NCBI RefSeq assembly: GCF_009650095.1
Contig: NZ_CP045915.1
Span: 2,728,001-2,792,000 of the forward strand
DNA length: 64,000 bases
Source of the DNA: Gracilibacillus salitolerans
Lineage (GTDB): Bacteria > Bacillota > Bacilli > Bacillales > Amphibacillaceae
Direction: 5' to 3'
Part shown: one piece after another, positions 9,479 to 17,860 of the stretch
Layout of the letters: each line of letters opens with the position of its first letter
Numbering within the stretch: the first letter of the stretch is position 1
Made by a program: the position numbers and the translations under genes
Notes under the pieces: model-generated
Told to the model about the DNA's origin: nothing
The model's input: only the letters and a program-made list of their open reading frames with translations
Databases searched by the model: none

Positions 9479-10363
9479 TTACTGGTTTCGCTCGCTTAAA
9501 TAATGACTTATCAAGGCCAAATCTGTATTTGCTAAACCTACCTCTTTCAAACATCGAACAGCCTCATTAACATATTTAGTTTTATATTGCTTAGCTCCCT
9601 CTAATCCTAGAATGCTTGGATAAGTGCTTTTCTCATTATCAATATCACTGCCAACACGCTTACCAATAAGTGTTTGATCACCCTCTATGTCTAAAATATC
9701 ATCTTGAATTTGAAATATGATGCCAAGATAATCCCCATAATTCTTTAAAATTTCCATTCTTTCTGATGATACACCCGCTAAGAGTCCACCAATTTCTACT
9801 GCAAATGAAATAAGTCTTCCTGTTTTCAAATGATGAATTCTTTCCAGCTTTGAAATGGAAATAGTCTGATTTTCTGCTTCCATATCCAAATATTGCCCGG
9901 CTACCATTCCTTCTAATCCACTTGCTTTCGATAACTTGGCAACAATGTTAACTTTCTCCTGATCTGTATATAAATCAGTAGTAGTAATAACGTGAAAACT
10001 ATTCGTGAGTAGACCGTCTCCAGCTAAGATAGCGGTTGCTTCGTCATACTTTTTATGATTAGTTAATTGTCCCCTACGGTACATATCATCATCCATAGAA
10101 GGAAGATCATCATGTATCAGGGAGTATGTATGAATCATTTCTAAAGCAACTGCAGCAGGATATACCTTCTGTGGATCTCCACCTAATCCTTGACACGTTA
10201 ATTTCATCAAAAGCGGACGTAATCTTTTTCCTCCTGCTTGAATGGAATATAGAACAGATTCTCTTAGTCGATTCGGCATATCTAATTCTGAAATGTAAGA
10301 CGTTAAAGCGGTATTTAATTGTTGTTGTTCTTTATCTAACAAATTTTGTAATGATTGATCCAC
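9479..10363 (-). CDS. ispA: IspA, farnesyl diphosphate synthase
   Basis: Prenyl transferase making farnesyl diphosphate from IPP and DMAPP or GPP. The 294-residue all-helical protein has the first Asp-rich motif DDLPSMDDD and the second QDDILD. The GTG start abuts the xseB stop (TAA then GTG) with AGGAGG 8 nt upstream, so translation is probably coupled. It ends the nusB/folD/xseA/xseB run; the OLE promoter starts just beyond its stop codon. Confidence 0.97.
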   Translation of the reverse strand: MDQSLQNLLDKEQQQLNTALTSYISELDMPNRLRESVLYSIQAGGKRLRPLLMKLTCQGLGGDPQKVYPAAVALEMIHTYSLIHDDLPSMDDDMYRRGQLTNHKKYDEATAILAGDGLLTNSFHVITTTDLYTDQEKVNIVAKLSKASGLEGMVAGQYLDMEAENQTISISKLERIHHLKTGRLISFAVEIGGLLAGVSSERMEILKNYGDYLGIIFQIQDDILDIEGDQTLIGKRVGSDIDNEKSTYPSILGLEGAKQYKTKYVNEAVRCLKEVGLANTDLALISHYLSERNQ

Positions 10364-10600
10364 TTAATTTTCCTCCTGAATTTCAAAGCTCGAACGCTCA
10401 TTATCCTCACGTAAAATTTCTTTCATTTGTTTCTCGGCATTTACTAATTTATCATGACATATTTTTGATAATTTGGATCCTTCTGCATAATACTCCATCG
10501 CCTTTTCTAAAGGAACTTCCCCTTCTTCCATTTTATTGACAATCGTTTCCAATTGTTCTAACGCTTCTTCAAATGATAATTCTTTCTTTTCCTCACTCAT
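10364..10600 (-). CDS. xseB: XseB, exonuclease VII small subunit
   Basis: Small helical subunit (78 aa) of exonuclease VII, which degrades single-stranded DNA with XseA. It has the typical SFEEALEQLETIV and MEEGEVPLEKAMEYYAEG segments. The start overlaps the end of xseA by 4 bp, as usual for this pair, and the stop touches the ispA start. Confidence 0.96.
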   Translation of the reverse strand: MSEEKKELSFEEALEQLETIVNKMEEGEVPLEKAMEYYAEGSKLSKICHDKLVNAEKQMKEILREDNERSSFEIQEEN

Positions 10601-11946
10601 TTATTATCTCCCCTTCTAATTTCTTGTGCTCTACATTCTACAAGACCATCTGAAAGTTGGATTGTTAATTGATCATCCATTTCCACCTGATTAACACTTC
10701 GAATAATTTCATTTTCCTCAGAATATGTAATCGAATATCCTCTGCTCATAATGCGAGTTGGATTTAATAAGTTAAGCTGTGTTAAGTTCTTACTAAATAG
10801 ATTTCCCTTCTGATCCACCTGTTGTTTGCTTGCACGATATAACCGCTTTAACAGATCTTGTACATGATCGTTTTGTTTTTCCAGCTGTTTATCGAGATTT
10901 AGACGTTGATAACGTTGATCCAAATATTTAAAATAGTCTCTTTTTACTTGAACTGTACGGTGTAATTGTTTCGTCAACTGATCCACTGCTCGGTCAAGTC
11001 TTTGTTCTTTTTCTTCTACTAAACGTTCAGGATATTTGAATACATATGAACTCTCCATTGAATCTAACTTTTCACGAGAGCGCTCTATCTTATTCCGAAT
11101 ATTGTTCTCAATAAATTGATTCATTTTCTTAAGTTTATCTAGTAATTCTAGTTGCGATGGCACAGCTAATTCAGCGGCTGCTGTTGGAGTCGGCGCACGT
11201 AAATCAGCCACCATATCACTAATCGTTACATCTGTTTCGTGTCCAACAGCTGATATGACGGGAAGTTCTGATTGAAAGATTGCTCTGACAACTTCTTCGT
11301 CATTAAAACTCCATAATTCTTCTAACGATCCGCCACCACGACCCACGATAATAAGGTCCAAGCTATCGATTTGATTTGCTTTTTTAATACCGTTTACGAT
11401 AGAGGCTGGTGCCTGTTTCCCTTGTACTAAAACAGGAATAATTAAGACATTTGCAATAGGATAACGTCTTTCCATCGTTGTTAATATATCACGGATAGCA
11501 GCCCCAGTTGGTGAAGTCAATACCGCAATATGCTCAGGGTATTTCGGGAATGTCTTTTTATGTATTGGATCGAAAATTCCTTCCTTAGAGAGCTTTTTCT
11601 TTAATTGTTCGAAAGCTAAATGAAGTGCTCCGATTCCGTCTGGCTGTAATTCCTGTATATATAACTGATACTGTCCCTGTGATTCAAAGACACTGACATA
11701 ACCACTTATTAATACTTTCATGCCATCCTCTGGTCGAAAAGATAGATCTTGATTCTGTCTATGGAACATTACTGCACGAATACTGGCATGATCGTCTTTA
11801 ATTGTCATATACATATGACCTCTGGTATGGTGCTTAAAATTCGATATTTCACCTCGTAACCAAATGTGATTAAGATGCCTGTCTACGTCAAATTTCTTCT
11901 TTATGTATTTTGTTAGTGCAGACACCGATAAATATTTATCTTCCAC
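10597..11946 (-). CDS. xseA: XseA, exonuclease VII large subunit
   Basis: Catalytic subunit of exonuclease VII. The 449 residues contain an N-terminal OB-fold (about 5-100, opening with YLSVSALTKYIKKKFD), the nuclease domain with GRGGGSLEELWSFN and GHETDVTISDMVADLRAPTPTAAAE, and a C-terminal coiled-coil that carries XseB subunits. Start is a GTG, 8 nt after AAGGG. A strong hairpin separates it from folD upstream, so its expression may depend partly on read-through. Confidence 0.97.
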   Translation of the reverse strand: MEDKYLSVSALTKYIKKKFDVDRHLNHIWLRGEISNFKHHTRGHMYMTIKDDHASIRAVMFHRQNQDLSFRPEDGMKVLISGYVSVFESQGQYQLYIQELQPDGIGALHLAFEQLKKKLSKEGIFDPIHKKTFPKYPEHIAVLTSPTGAAIRDILTTMERRYPIANVLIIPVLVQGKQAPASIVNGIKKANQIDSLDLIIVGRGGGSLEELWSFNDEEVVRAIFQSELPVISAVGHETDVTISDMVADLRAPTPTAAAELAVPSQLELLDKLKKMNQFIENNIRNKIERSREKLDSMESSYVFKYPERLVEEKEQRLDRAVDQLTKQLHRTVQVKRDYFKYLDQRYQRLNLDKQLEKQNDHVQDLLKRLYRASKQQVDQKGNLFSKNLTQLNLLNPTRIMSRGYSITYSEENEIIRSVNQVEMDDQLTIQLSDGLVECRAQEIRRGDNK

Positions 11947-11979
11947 AACATCATCCCTTTGAATGAATTCTCTTGCAAG

Positions 11980-12012
11980 AAAAGGTCATTCCAATGATAA
12001 GAATGACCTTTT
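11980..12012. terminator. hairpin between folD and xseA
   Basis: Perfect 12-bp stem AAAAGGTCATTC / GAATGACCTTTT with a 9-nt loop, followed by T-rich sequence on both strands. On the minus strand it lies past folD and before xseA, so it probably ends part of the nusB-folD transcript. Confidence 0.7.
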
Positions 12013-12055
12013 CTTTCCATATTAAAATAACTGAAGCTGTGACACAAGTTAATTC

Positions 12056-12913
12056 TTATAATAATTCGTTCGCTTTTTTAGCGGATTTAATGGTGTTATG
12101 CATTAGCATAGTAATCGTCATTGGTCCAACACCTTTTGGAACTGGAGTGATATAGCTAGCTTTTTCCTTAGCAGAATCAAAGTCAACATCTCCCGTAAGC
12201 GAGCCATCCTCAGTTCTATTTACACCCACATCAATAACAATGGCACCATCTTTTATATGATCACCATTGATAAAATGTGCTTTCCCGACAGCAACAATTA
12301 AGATGTCAGCAGATGCTATGTATTGTTCCATATTTTTCGTACGTGAATGGCAATAGGTTACTGTTGCATTTTCACTTAAAAGCAATTGTCCTACAGGCTT
12401 CCCTACAATATTACTTCTCCCAATTACTACAGCATGCTTTCCTTCTAATGAAATATTTTTTGATTTCATCATTTGAATAATACCATATGGTGTACATGGA
12501 TAGAAGGTATCTTTTCCAGTCATCATACGACCAATACTTATCGGGTGAAAGCCATCGACATCTTTCTCTGGTGAAATAGCTTCTATGATTACTTCTTCAT
12601 CGATATGTGCCGGTAAGGGTAACTGAACTAAGATTCCATGGACCGAATCTTTTTTATTTAGTGTATCAATTAAGGATAATAACTCCTCTTGTGTAGTTGA
12701 ATCTGGTAATTCAATTAATTCTGAGTCAACTCCTACATAATTAGACGCTTTTTGCTTTCCTTTTACGTATGATTTCGAGGCAGGATCATCACCGATCAAG
12801 ACTACAGTCAACCCTGGAATAATTCCTTTACTATGAAGACCGATTACTTCTTCCTTCATTTCATCTCTTAATGATTGTGCTAACTCACTGCCGTAAATAA
12901 CTTCTGCAGACAC
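12056..12913 (-). CDS. folD: FolD, methylenetetrahydrofolate dehydrogenase/cyclohydrolase
   Basis: Bifunctional one-carbon enzyme converting 5,10-methylene-THF to 10-formyl-THF. The 285-residue protein has the catalytic region SYVKGKQKASNYVGV with the active-site lysine, the QLPLPAH motif, and the Rossmann segment VVIGRSNIVGKPVGQLLL. Family length is normal. It follows nusB by 12 bp. Another folate enzyme, 5-formyl-THF cyclo-ligase, is at 44640-45218. Confidence 0.98.
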   Translation of the reverse strand: MSAEVIYGSELAQSLRDEMKEEVIGLHSKGIIPGLTVVLIGDDPASKSYVKGKQKASNYVGVDSELIELPDSTTQEELLSLIDTLNKKDSVHGILVQLPLPAHIDEEVIIEAISPEKDVDGFHPISIGRMMTGKDTFYPCTPYGIIQMMKSKNISLEGKHAVVIGRSNIVGKPVGQLLLSENATVTYCHSRTKNMEQYIASADILIVAVGKAHFINGDHIKDGAIVIDVGVNRTEDGSLTGDVDFDSAKEKASYITPVPKGVGPMTITMLMHNTIKSAKKANELL

Positions 12914-12925
12914 AAAATCTCCCCC

Positions 12926-13306
12926 TTATTTTATCATTTTTGATAATACACCATTGATAAACTTACCTGATTTTTCATCACCGAAAACATGAGCAATCTC
13001 AATTGCTTCATTGATTACTACACTTTCGGGGGCATCTTTCATATAAAATAATTCGTAAACGGCCATACGAAGTAGCGTTCTCTCTACTATGGCTACTCTT
13101 TCTAGTGACCATTTTTCTAAATGTCCTTTGATTTTTTCGTCAATTTCTTGTTTATTTGCAGCAACACCATTCACAAGGTCCAAAATAAACGAATCATGTT
13201 CATTCTCATCTAATGTATGTTCAATGGTAGTTGCTAAATCATATTCCTCTGTGTCCAACGAAAATAAAATTTGTAATGATTTCTCACGTGCAGTTCTTCG
13301 TTTCAT
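12926..13306 (-). CDS. nusB: NusB, transcription antitermination factor
   Basis: RNA-binding factor that, with S10 and NusA/NusG, promotes antitermination on rRNA operons. The 126-residue helical protein opens with the typical KRRTAREKSLQILFSLD and ends with the conserved FGDEKSGKFINGVLSK. It is the first gene of the nusB-folD run; the region before it (13307-13454) holds only a 26-codon open frame that I did not accept, and then the palindrome after yqhY. Confidence 0.96.
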   Translation of the reverse strand: MKRRTAREKSLQILFSLDTEEYDLATTIEHTLDENEHDSFILDLVNGVAANKQEIDEKIKGHLEKWSLERVAIVERTLLRMAVYELFYMKDAPESVVINEAIEIAHVFGDEKSGKFINGVLSKMIK

Positions 13307-13454
13307 GTACTTCTACTTCTCCTTATCACGGTCATATTCTTCACTTTCAAATGATACCATGTTATCTTTTGGAATGCCATTAAATATTATCATCCCTCGA
13401 CAAAAAAAATTGATACCATCAAGATAAGGTGATTACTTATTTGGAACATTGTGA

Positions 13455-13503
13455 AAAGGAATAAAAGTCCTTACAGATTAATCTGTAGGACTTTTATTCC
13501 TTT
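13455..13503 (-). terminator. long near-perfect palindrome ending the accB-accC-yqhY operon
   Basis: Arms AAAGGAATAAAAGTCC... and ...GGACTTTTATTCCTTT pair over about 24 bp with a single bulged T. The hairpin touches the yqhY stop codon. It has no long T-run beyond it on the minus strand, so it may serve as terminator, RNA stabiliser or both. Confidence 0.65.
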
Positions 13504-13900
13504 AATATTGCTCTTCTTTTTCATCATTTACATGTTCCATTTGAACGCCAACAACATGCACATTAATTTCTTTAATTTGAATGGCAGTCATATTTTCTAT
13601 TGCTTGCCTTACATTCAATTGGATTTTTTCAGCGACAGTAGGAACAGAATGGCCATAATCGACAACGATGTAAACATCAATAGACACAGTGTCTTCTTTG
13701 AGCTCTACTTTAATTCCTTTACCATGTGCTTTCTTCCCTAATCGTTCTGCTACTCCTGTTGCAAAGTTACCTCTCATGCTAGATACACCTGATACTTCAG
13801 TAGTTGCAATACCTGCAATCACCTCTAATACATCTGGTGCAATTTCTACTTTTCCTAAAGGAGTAGATTCACTCACGTTAAGTAATTGGTTTTCAGGCAT
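13502..13900 (-). CDS. yqhY: YqhY, Asp23/Gls24 family protein
   Basis: Asp23-family protein of 132 residues with the GKVEIAPDVLEVIAG opening and a GHSVPTVAEKIQ helix. In B. subtilis YqhY is encoded with accB-accC, and its loss disturbs acetyl-CoA carboxylase activity; the exact role is unsettled. The start ATG at 13898-13900 has AAGGGG 8 nt upstream, and the earlier in-frame GTG lies in that ribosome site. It lies 30 bp after accC. Confidence 0.93.
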   Translation of the reverse strand: MPENQLLNVSESTPLGKVEIAPDVLEVIAGIATTEVSGVSSMRGNFATGVAERLGKKAHGKGIKVELKEDTVSIDVYIVVDYGHSVPTVAEKIQLNVRQAIENMTAIQIKEINVHVVGVQMEHVNDEKEEQY

Positions 13901-13930
13901 GATAAACACCCCTTTTGACTAAAATTAGTC

Positions 13931-15286
13931 TTACTCATCTTCCATTATACTATATTTCTCTAAAAAACTTGTATTAAAATCACCATCGACAAACACAGGG
14001 TGTACCATCATTTTTCGATGGAATGGGATTGTAGTATAAACACCTTCTACGGCAAATTCATCCAGTGCTCGTTTCATTCGATCAACCGCTTCTTTTCTTG
14101 TTTTACCATAGGTAATTAATTTTGCAATCATCGAATCGTAATATGGCGGAATTTGATAGCCAGGATATGCTGCTGAATCGACCCTTACGCCTAAACCACC
14201 AGGTGGTAAATACATTTCTATCTTACCTGCTGACGGCATAAAATCTTTTTCAGGGTTTTCTGCATTGATGCGGCACTCCATCGCCCAACCATTAAATGTA
14301 ATATCTTCCTGTTTATAGTTTAATTTGTCATTATTGGCGATGTTGATTTGTTCCTTGATTAAATCTACACCTGTAACCATTTCAGTAACGGGATGCTCTA
14401 CTTGGATACGAGTATTCATTTCCATAAAATAAAACTTATTTTCTTTTTGATCGAAAATAAACTCAATTGTTCCTGCACCAGAGTATTGCACAGCTTTTGC
14501 AGCCTTAACTGCAGCTTCACCCATCGTCTTACGCATATCTTCATCAATTGCAGGAGATGGTGTTTCTTCAATTAATTTTTGTAACCTTCTTTGTACAGTA
14601 CAATCGCGTTCTCCAAGGTGTATTACATTGCCATGATTATCTGCTAGAACCTGGATTTCTACATGACGGAAATCTTCGATGAATTTTTCTAAATACACGC
14701 CTGGGTTACCAAATGCTTTTTCTGCTTCATTTTGGGTTACACGGATACCTTTTGTTAATTCTTCCTCTGTACGGGCAACACGAATACCTTTACCCCCGCC
14801 ACCAGCAGTTGCTTTAATAATAACAGGAAAACCTATTTCTTTGGCCACCTTAAGTCCTTCTTCTTCATCCTCAATGATACCATTTGAACCCGGTACTACT
14901 GGCACACCAGCTTCTCTCATAGTTTCTCTTGCTACATCTTTTGTACCCATTTTTTGAATAGCATAGGCACTAGGACCAACGAATGTTATATTACACGCAT
15001 CACAGATCTCAGCAAAATCTGCATTCTCTGATAAGAATCCGTAACCAGGATGAATTGCATCGGTATCAGTTAATGTTGCAACACTCATAATATTAGTAAA
15101 GTTTAAATAACTGTCCGTGCTTAATTTCGGTCCAATACAATAAGCTTCATCCGCTAACTGTACATGCAATGCATCACTATCAGCTTCTGAGTATACTGCT
15201 ACCGTGTCTATTCCCATTTCTTTTGCAGATCGGATAATTCTGACTGCTATTTCTCCACGGTTAGCAATTAACAGTTTCTTAATCAC
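13931..15286 (-). CDS. accC: AccC, biotin carboxylase
   Basis: ATP-dependent carboxylation of biotin on AccB, the first half-reaction of acetyl-CoA carboxylase in fatty acid synthesis. The 451-residue protein has the N-terminal [16 protein letters not shown], the ATP-grasp glycine loop [14 protein letters not shown], the [12 protein letters not shown] segment and [14 protein letters not shown]. It is 12 bp after accB. The accDA subunits are not in the window. Confidence 0.98.
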   Translation of the reverse strand: MIKKLLIANRGEIAVRIIRSAKEMGIDTVAVYSEADSDALHVQLADEAYCIGPKLSTDSYLNFTNIMSVATLTDTDAIHPGYGFLSENADFAEICDACNITFVGPSAYAIQKMGTKDVARETMREAGVPVVPGSNGIIEDEEEGLKVAKEIGFPVIIKATAGGGGKGIRVARTEEELTKGIRVTQNEAEKAFGNPGVYLEKFIEDFRHVEIQVLADNHGNVIHLGERDCTVQRRLQKLIEETPSPAIDEDMRKTMGEAAVKAAKAVQYSGAGTIEFIFDQKENKFYFMEMNTRIQVEHPVTEMVTGVDLIKEQINIANNDKLNYKQEDITFNGWAMECRINAENPEKDFMPSAGKIEMYLPPGGLGVRVDSAAYPGYQIPPYYDSMIAKLITYGKTRKEAVDRMKRALDEFAVEGVYTTIPFHRKMMVHPVFVDGDFNTSFLEKYSIMEDE

Positions 15287-15298
15287 AATGTCATCCCC

Positions 15299-15796
15299 TT
15301 ATGCCTTCTTAATTCGGAATAATGGTTGTCCATATTCCACTAATTCACCATTTTCTGCTAATATTTCTGTTATCGTTCCTGTTACATCTGCTTCAATTTC
15401 ATTAAATAATTTCATCGCTTCTACGATACATACAATGGTATCATCACTTACTTGATCACCAACTTGAACATATACTGGTTTATCTGGTGATGGTGAACTA
15501 TAGAAAGTTCCTACCATAGGTGAGACAATTTCGTGATCATAATCCGCTTTTGCTTGTGGTTCTTCATTTGATTCAGTTTCTTCAGTTGGAATTTCTGATT
15601 TTGCTGTTGCTTCCACTTTTGCTTGTGGTACTGTTTCTTCCGAATGTACTACAGGTTGTGGAGCTACATGTGTTGTAGTAACACCTGTATTTTTCTTCAG
15701 TTTAATTTTACCACCATTAGCCTCGTAAGTGAATTCTTCAATAGTCGATTGATCTAATTTGTCAATTAATTGATTGATTTCTTGTATTGTTAACAT
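15299..15796 (-). CDS. accB: AccB, biotin carboxyl carrier protein
   Basis: Carrier of the biotin for acetyl-CoA carboxylase. An N-terminal helix is followed by a long Glu/Pro/Ala/Thr linker (about 40-85) and the biotinyl domain with the modified lysine in EAMKLFNE (often EAMKMMNE in relatives). The length of 165 is normal. A well-formed sigma-A promoter lies 60 bp upstream. Confidence 0.97.
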   Translation of the reverse strand: MLTIQEINQLIDKLDQSTIEEFTYEANGGKIKLKKNTGVTTTHVAPQPVVHSEETVPQAKVEATAKSEIPTEETESNEEPQAKADYDHEIVSPMVGTFYSSPSPDKPVYVQVGDQVSDDTIVCIVEAMKLFNEIEADVTGTITEILAENGELVEYGQPLFRIKKA

Positions 15797-15855
15797 TTTT
15801 GCACCCCTTCAACATTTGTTCCAATTAATAACAGGTACTAATAACTCCTTATAAC

Positions 15856-15884
15856 ATTTTACGCAATAGATATAAAAACTGCAA
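15856..15884 (-). promoter_or_regulatory. sigma-A promoter of accB-accC-yqhY
   Basis: Minus strand TTGCAG (15879-15884), 17 nt, TAAAAT (15856-15861). It lies between the spoIIIA terminator and accB, so the acc operon is separated from the sporulation operon. Confidence 0.75.
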
Positions 15885-15895
15885 CCTTTGAAGTA

Positions 15896-15929
15896 AAAAT
15901 AAAAAAAGTCCTCGAGAAGTCTCAAGGAC
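15896..15929 (-). terminator. terminator of the spoIIIA operon
   Basis: Minus-strand stem GTCCTTGAG / CTCGAGGAC with a 4-nt loop, followed by seven T and more T-rich sequence. Confidence 0.9.
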
Positions 15930-15963
15930 AAGTCAAAATATATTGAAACGAAAAATGTTAGAA

Positions 15964-16569
15964 TTAACTTGGCTTATAGCTAACATCAATTTTTATTTCC
16001 CCAAATTCATCTTTTGCATGTTGAATTATCTCATTTGCTTCTGTCGTTGAAAGGCTGTCAGCTTGAACTGTGATCACGACATTATTGTCTGATACATTGC
16101 GAACAAGCACTTCTTCATAACCATTTAAAGATTTCAATGTGCCCTCCAGAATACTTTCTTTTTTATCTAACGATTCTATTTCTTTCATTGCTTCATAAGC
16201 TTCATTCTTCTCGTCTGAACTTGTTTCACTTGAAGCAACAATATCTTCCAGTCTTTCTTTTTCCATACTTCTTTGATTGGAAATTTCCATACGGACTGCT
16301 GCGAAATATTGGTCCGAATTAATCGATGATGTATTTAAGTTTTCTGTTTCTTCCATTTCTGTTTCTTCCATTCCTGTTTCTTCTTGCTCCTCTAAAATCG
16401 ATTCATCCGTTAATTGGTCCACATTGGATGATGATGTCGTTTGATCCTGCTCCTGATCTTCATCAAAATATGCCAAATCTCCTTCAGTTGGTGCATTCAG
16501 ATAATACACACTTAACACAATCATTAAACTTAACATCGTTAATAACCATACTGTTTGCTTTTTTAACAT
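15964..16569 (-). CDS. spoIIIAH: SpoIIIAH, mother-cell half of the SpoIIQ-AH channel
   Basis: Mother-cell membrane protein that docks to forespore SpoIIQ and forms a ring across the septum, part of the feeding-tube apparatus needed for sigma-G activity. The 201 residues hold one N-terminal membrane segment (about 7-25), a variable acidic linker and a YscJ/FliF-like ring-building domain at the C-terminus (about 85-200). The linker contains three tandem 5-residue units (EETGM, EETEM, EETEN) encoded by a 15-bp repeat at 16342-16386, which is not general for the family. Confidence 0.95.
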   Translation of the reverse strand: MLKKQTVWLLTMLSLMIVLSVYYLNAPTEGDLAYFDEDQEQDQTTSSSNVDQLTDESILEEQEETGMEETEMEETENLNTSSINSDQYFAAVRMEISNQRSMEKERLEDIVASSETSSDEKNEAYEAMKEIESLDKKESILEGTLKSLNGYEEVLVRNVSDNNVVITVQADSLSTTEANEIIQHAKDEFGEIKIDVSYKPS

Positions 16570-16590
16570 AGTTTTCCCCTCCTAATAATT

Positions 16591-17235
16591 CTATGTGTTT
16601 TTCGGCATAACCGAAACTCTATGAGCCGGTACATCCAACACTTTGGATACGGCTTCTAATACCCATTTTTTAACTTCCAGGTTGTCCACACCATCCGCAA
16701 CTACAAGTACACCTCTTACTTGTGGTTTTTTTGTCTGGACTAATAATGGAATTTCTTGTTCGCCCTGACGAATAACAACAACGGTTTGTTCTCTAGTTTC
16801 ATCATCAATTTTTCTTGTACCACCATTTTGATCTGATTCATTTGTTATTTGTGAACCAATTACTAAATTTTTCTCGTACACTTGTTCATTTGTAGCATCA
16901 AGATTGACCATGACCTCTACTCCTGATACACCTGTAATTTTTTCGAGTAATTGGACTAGGTTTGTTTCATATGCTGTCTCTAAATCCCCTATCTTTGAGG
17001 TTGCATCAGACACATCTGACTGTTTCCATGTTTCATTTTCTTCATTGCCTGATGATGATTCAATCATTCTTGGAGGATCCGTTAATTGATTATCCGATTG
17101 ATTGGAGCTGAATACATTACTAATTAACAATATGAAAACTGCTATTAACACGAGCAAAGCAATATACTGCATTTTAGTTGGTTTTTTATCTTTCACTTTT
17201 AGATTTGACAAAAACTTTTCCATCCATTTAGGCAC
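16591..17235 (-). CDS. spoIIIAG: SpoIIIAG, stage III sporulation ring protein
   Basis: Component of the SpoIIIA-SpoIIQ complex; B. subtilis SpoIIIAG forms large rings. The 214-residue protein has one membrane segment (about 22-42), an Asn/Glu/Ser-rich linker and a ring-building domain ending RGVLVVADGVDNLEVKKW and DVPAHRVSVMPKN. It starts at a GTG with GGAGG 6 nt upstream, directly after the spoIIIAF stop codon. Confidence 0.95.
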   Translation of the reverse strand: MPKWMEKFLSNLKVKDKKPTKMQYIALLVLIAVFILLISNVFSSNQSDNQLTDPPRMIESSSGNEENETWKQSDVSDATSKIGDLETAYETNLVQLLEKITGVSGVEVMVNLDATNEQVYEKNLVIGSQITNESDQNGGTRKIDDETREQTVVVIRQGEQEIPLLVQTKKPQVRGVLVVADGVDNLEVKKWVLEAVSKVLDVPAHRVSVMPKNT

Positions 17236-17236
17236 C

Positions 17237-17848
17237 TTATTCCTCCTTCCATCCGATATGAATTATATCTCCCTCAACTCCCCACTGTTCAGCTAAGAAA
17301 TTTTTTATTTCTGTTATATCCTGTGGTGGAGATTCAGAAGTTTGAGGTAATGAGTCGCCAATTTGTATATTCACCTCTTCAACTCTGGCAGAAGTATCAT
17401 CCTTTATGGCAAGTTGCACATATATACGCTCTAGCTCATTTTCTTCAGAAGTCGGATGACTCGCCCAATTTACTTCCAGGTCCGCAATTTGATAATTGTA
17501 CGTTTCTTGCAACTCCTCCTCTACTATATTTTCCATTTGGACAACCATCTCTTCTAATACATATGCAGCTTGTATCTGTTCTATTTCACTTTTCTGCTGA
17601 TTCATTCCATTTTCTATTTTGGATTCAACCGATGGGTCACTATTTGTCACAATTAGTTGATCCACCATTTTATGAACATCCACATTAAAAATAGAGAGCA
17701 ATGGTTGCAAAATAATTAAAATAAGTAATAATCCCACTACTAATTTTACATATTGTTTGAGTGTGGAACTGGGAAGAATGAGATCAACTATCATTGCTAG
17801 AATCATATAGATAATAATTTGCAATATCCAACCTGATAGGTATTCAAT
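17237..17848 (-). CDS. spoIIIAF: SpoIIIAF, stage III sporulation protein with apparent ATT start
   Basis: Membrane subunit of the SpoIIIA complex, with two N-terminal hydrophobic segments and a soluble domain. The frame has no ATG, GTG or TTG near the expected start. An ATT at 17846-17848 gives IEYLSGWI..., which lines up residue for residue with the B. subtilis N-terminus (MSFLTEWL..., from memory) and follows an AGGGGGGGAGA ribosome site. The next usable codon is a TTG at 17824, which would remove eight residues of the first membrane segment. An ATT start is rare (infC is the known example). At 203 residues it matches the family. Confidence 0.9.
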   Translation of the reverse strand: MEYLSGWILQIIIYMILAMIVDLILPSSTLKQYVKLVVGLLLILIILQPLLSIFNVDVHKMVDQLIVTNSDPSVESKIENGMNQQKSEIEQIQAAYVLEEMVVQMENIVEEELQETYNYQIADLEVNWASHPTSEENELERIYVQLAIKDDTSARVEEVNIQIGDSLPQTSESPPQDITEIKNFLAEQWGVEGDIIHIGWKEE

Positions 17849-17860
17849 GATTCTCCCCCC

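Noticed and set aside
13320..13400. A 26-codon minus-strand frame (starting near an ATG after GAGGG) between yqhY and nusB.
   Set aside because: Too short; the position fits a leader or nothing. No homolog known to me.
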